Origin: Lentilactobacillus parakefiri
Lineage (GTDB): Bacteria; Bacillota; Bacilli; Lactobacillales; Lactobacillaceae
Length of the DNA: 64,000 nucleotides
NCBI RefSeq assembly: GCF_002157585.1
Contig: NZ_BDGB01000044.1
Location: 112,364-176,363 of the forward strand
Direction: 5' to 3'
Shown here one piece after another: positions 63,085-64,000 of the stretch. The position numbers and the translations under genes are program-made. Under the pieces are notes generated by a model. That model saw nothing but the letters and a program-made list of their open reading frames with translations. It had not been told where the DNA came from and searched no databases. The first letter of the stretch is position 1; each line of letters starts with the position of its first letter.

Positions 63085-63774
63085 TTGGCAAAACTTGTGT
63101 TAATTCGTCATGGTCAAAGTGAATGGAACTTATCTAACCAGTTTACTGGTTGGGTTGACGTTGATTTGAGTGAAGAAGGAGTTAAGCAAGCCATCAACGC
63201 TGGTAAATTAATCAAAAAGGCCGGCATTGAATTTGACTTCGCATTTACTTCAGTATTGACTCGTGCCATCAAGACATTGCACTACGCTTTGGAATACTCA
63301 GACCAACTTTGGATTCCAGAAATCAAATCATGGCGTTTGAACGAACGTCATTACGGCGCCTTGCAAGGCCACAACAAGAAGAAGGCTGCTGAAAAGTATG
63401 GTGACGAACAGGTTCATATCTGGCGTCGTTCATACGATGTTTTACCACCACTTCTGAAGGCCGACGACGAAGGTTCTGCCGTTCATGACCGTCGTTACGC
63501 CAACCTTGATCCACACATCATCCCTGGTGGTGAAAACTTAAAGGTGACCCTCGAACGAGTAATGCCTTTCTGGGAAGATGAAATTGCACCTAAGTTGCTT
63601 GACGGCAAGAACGTTGTGATTGCTGCCCATGGTAACTCACTGCGTGCCCTTTCAAAGTACATCGAAAATATTTCCGATGAAGACATCATGAACCTTGAAA
63701 TGGCTACTGGTGAGCCAGTGGTTTATGACTTTGATGACAAGCTCAATGTTCTCAGCAAGACGAAGTTAGACTAA
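63085..63774 (+). CDS. gpmA: 2,3-bisphosphoglycerate-dependent phosphoglycerate mutase
   Basis: 229 residues, TTG start 63085, AAAGAGGT upstream. Histidine phosphatase motif [12 protein letters not shown] at the N-terminus, [12 protein letters not shown] (Glu and phosphate-binding Arg) and the second His in [13 protein letters not shown]. It interconverts 3- and 2-phosphoglycerate in glycolysis. Codon use is strongly biased, as expected for an abundant enzyme. Confidence 0.95.
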   Translation: MAKLVLIRHGQSEWNLSNQFTGWVDVDLSEEGVKQAINAGKLIKKAGIEFDFAFTSVLTRAIKTLHYALEYSDQLWIPEIKSWRLNERHYGALQGHNKKKAAEKYGDEQVHIWRRSYDVLPPLLKADDEGSAVHDRRYANLDPHIIPGGENLKVTLERVMPFWEDEIAPKLLDGKNVVIAAHGNSLRALSKYIENISDEDIMNLEMATGEPVVYDFDDKLNVLSKTKLD

Positions 63775-63819
63775 TTCAATTATATTTGAAGAGGCTGGGA
63801 CAAAAGTCCTAGTTAACGC

Positions 63820-63854
63820 AAAAAAGCTTCGGAAATTTTTCCGAGGCTTTTTTG
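63820..63854 (+). terminator. Rho-independent terminator of gpmA
   Basis: AAAAAGCTTCGG / CCGAGGCTTTTTT; preceded by GCTGGGACAAAAGTCCTAG, a string typical of lactobacillar intergenic repeats. Confidence 0.9.
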
Positions 63855-63929
63855 CATTTTATGTAGCACAGAGAATTCAACTCTGCTATTCTTAAATCGA
63901 CAAAAACCCAAGGATAGGAGTGAATCTCT

Positions 63930-64000
63930 ATGTACAAACATTATAACAATAATCAAACCAATTTAACATTACCACTGGAAATTTCAATTTCAGAAACGCA
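63930..64000 (+). mobile_element. Start of an IS1182-family transposase gene (cut by the window edge)
   Basis: ATAGGAGTG precedes ATG 63930; the first codons read MYKHYNNNQTNLTLPLEISI, which resembles the N-terminus of IS1182-type transposases of lactobacilli (MYKxYNxxQxTLPL). The left end of the element probably lies between 63858 and 63925. Only 23 codons are visible. Confidence 0.7.

Overview
The window (about 64 kb, moderate GC, tightly packed genes with strong GGAGG-type ribosome binding sites, several TTG starts) looks like the chromosome of a low-GC Gram-positive lactic acid bacterium. The main clue is a set of tandem S-layer protein genes whose N-terminal wall-binding region resembles the Lentilactobacillus (buchneri/kefiri) type; T-box leaders, NrtR-pncB, short GuaB and YueI fit Lactobacillaceae. 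The species assignment is inference from protein patterns; no rRNA or tRNA gene was seen.

Layout. 1-7.2 kb: a nonsense-disrupted S53 protease, a prolyl-tRNA deacylase homologue, a ComX-like sigma factor with DUF1659/DUF2922 partners, a frameshifted CAP-domain surface protein, a YafQ/DinJ toxin-antitoxin pair and a frameshifted thioredoxin-fold gene. 7.3-11.3 kb: a possible ComK-like protein, then a T-box leader controlling a peptide-binding lipoprotein (OppA) and an amidohydrolase broken by an internal deletion. 11.9-30.3 kb: eight S-layer paralogues (slp1-slp8 here) plus two orphan C-terminal cassettes, interrupted by an alpha carbonic anhydrase, a three-gene low-GC island (ADP-ribosyltransferase-like protein plus two small paralogues) and a secreted nuclease. 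Three copies of a probable small RNA lie downstream of slp6, slp7 and slp8. 30.5-33 kb: an SGNH hydrolase and a Ser/Asp-rich surface protein. 33.05-33.83 kb: a gene-free transcription unit with promoter, long-range closing helix and terminator, probably a large structured RNA.

34.2-38.8 kb: a nucleoside salvage group (degenerate DeoB paralogue, NupC, AzgA-type permease, nucleoside hydrolase). 39-43.8 kb: a Fic/Doc-like gene with a small partner, then a second T-box leader, a 124-bp tandem repeat, a short leader ORF, oppA and pepT. 44.4-50.4 kb: the conserved block rsmG-parA-parB-DUF951-ychF-DUF1129-guaB. 50.5-55.4 kb: a matrixin-like protease, NrtR with paired operators and pncB, and an oleate hydratase gene with a large internal deletion. 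55.7-63.8 kb: a two-component system with a D-Ala-D-Ala carboxypeptidase, AzlCD, YueI, membrane proteins and gpmA. The window ends in the start of an IS1182-type transposase.

Common threads: peptide scavenging appears twice in the same form (T-box plus OppA plus hydrolase or peptidase), and surface architecture dominates the first half. At least six genes carry single-base or internal-deletion lesions, so the region is either decaying, phase variable, or partly affected by sequence errors. The most interesting material is the S-layer array with its silent cassettes and small RNAs, the large RNA at 33.1-33.8 kb, and the ADP-ribosyltransferase-like island at 20.3-21.3 kb.
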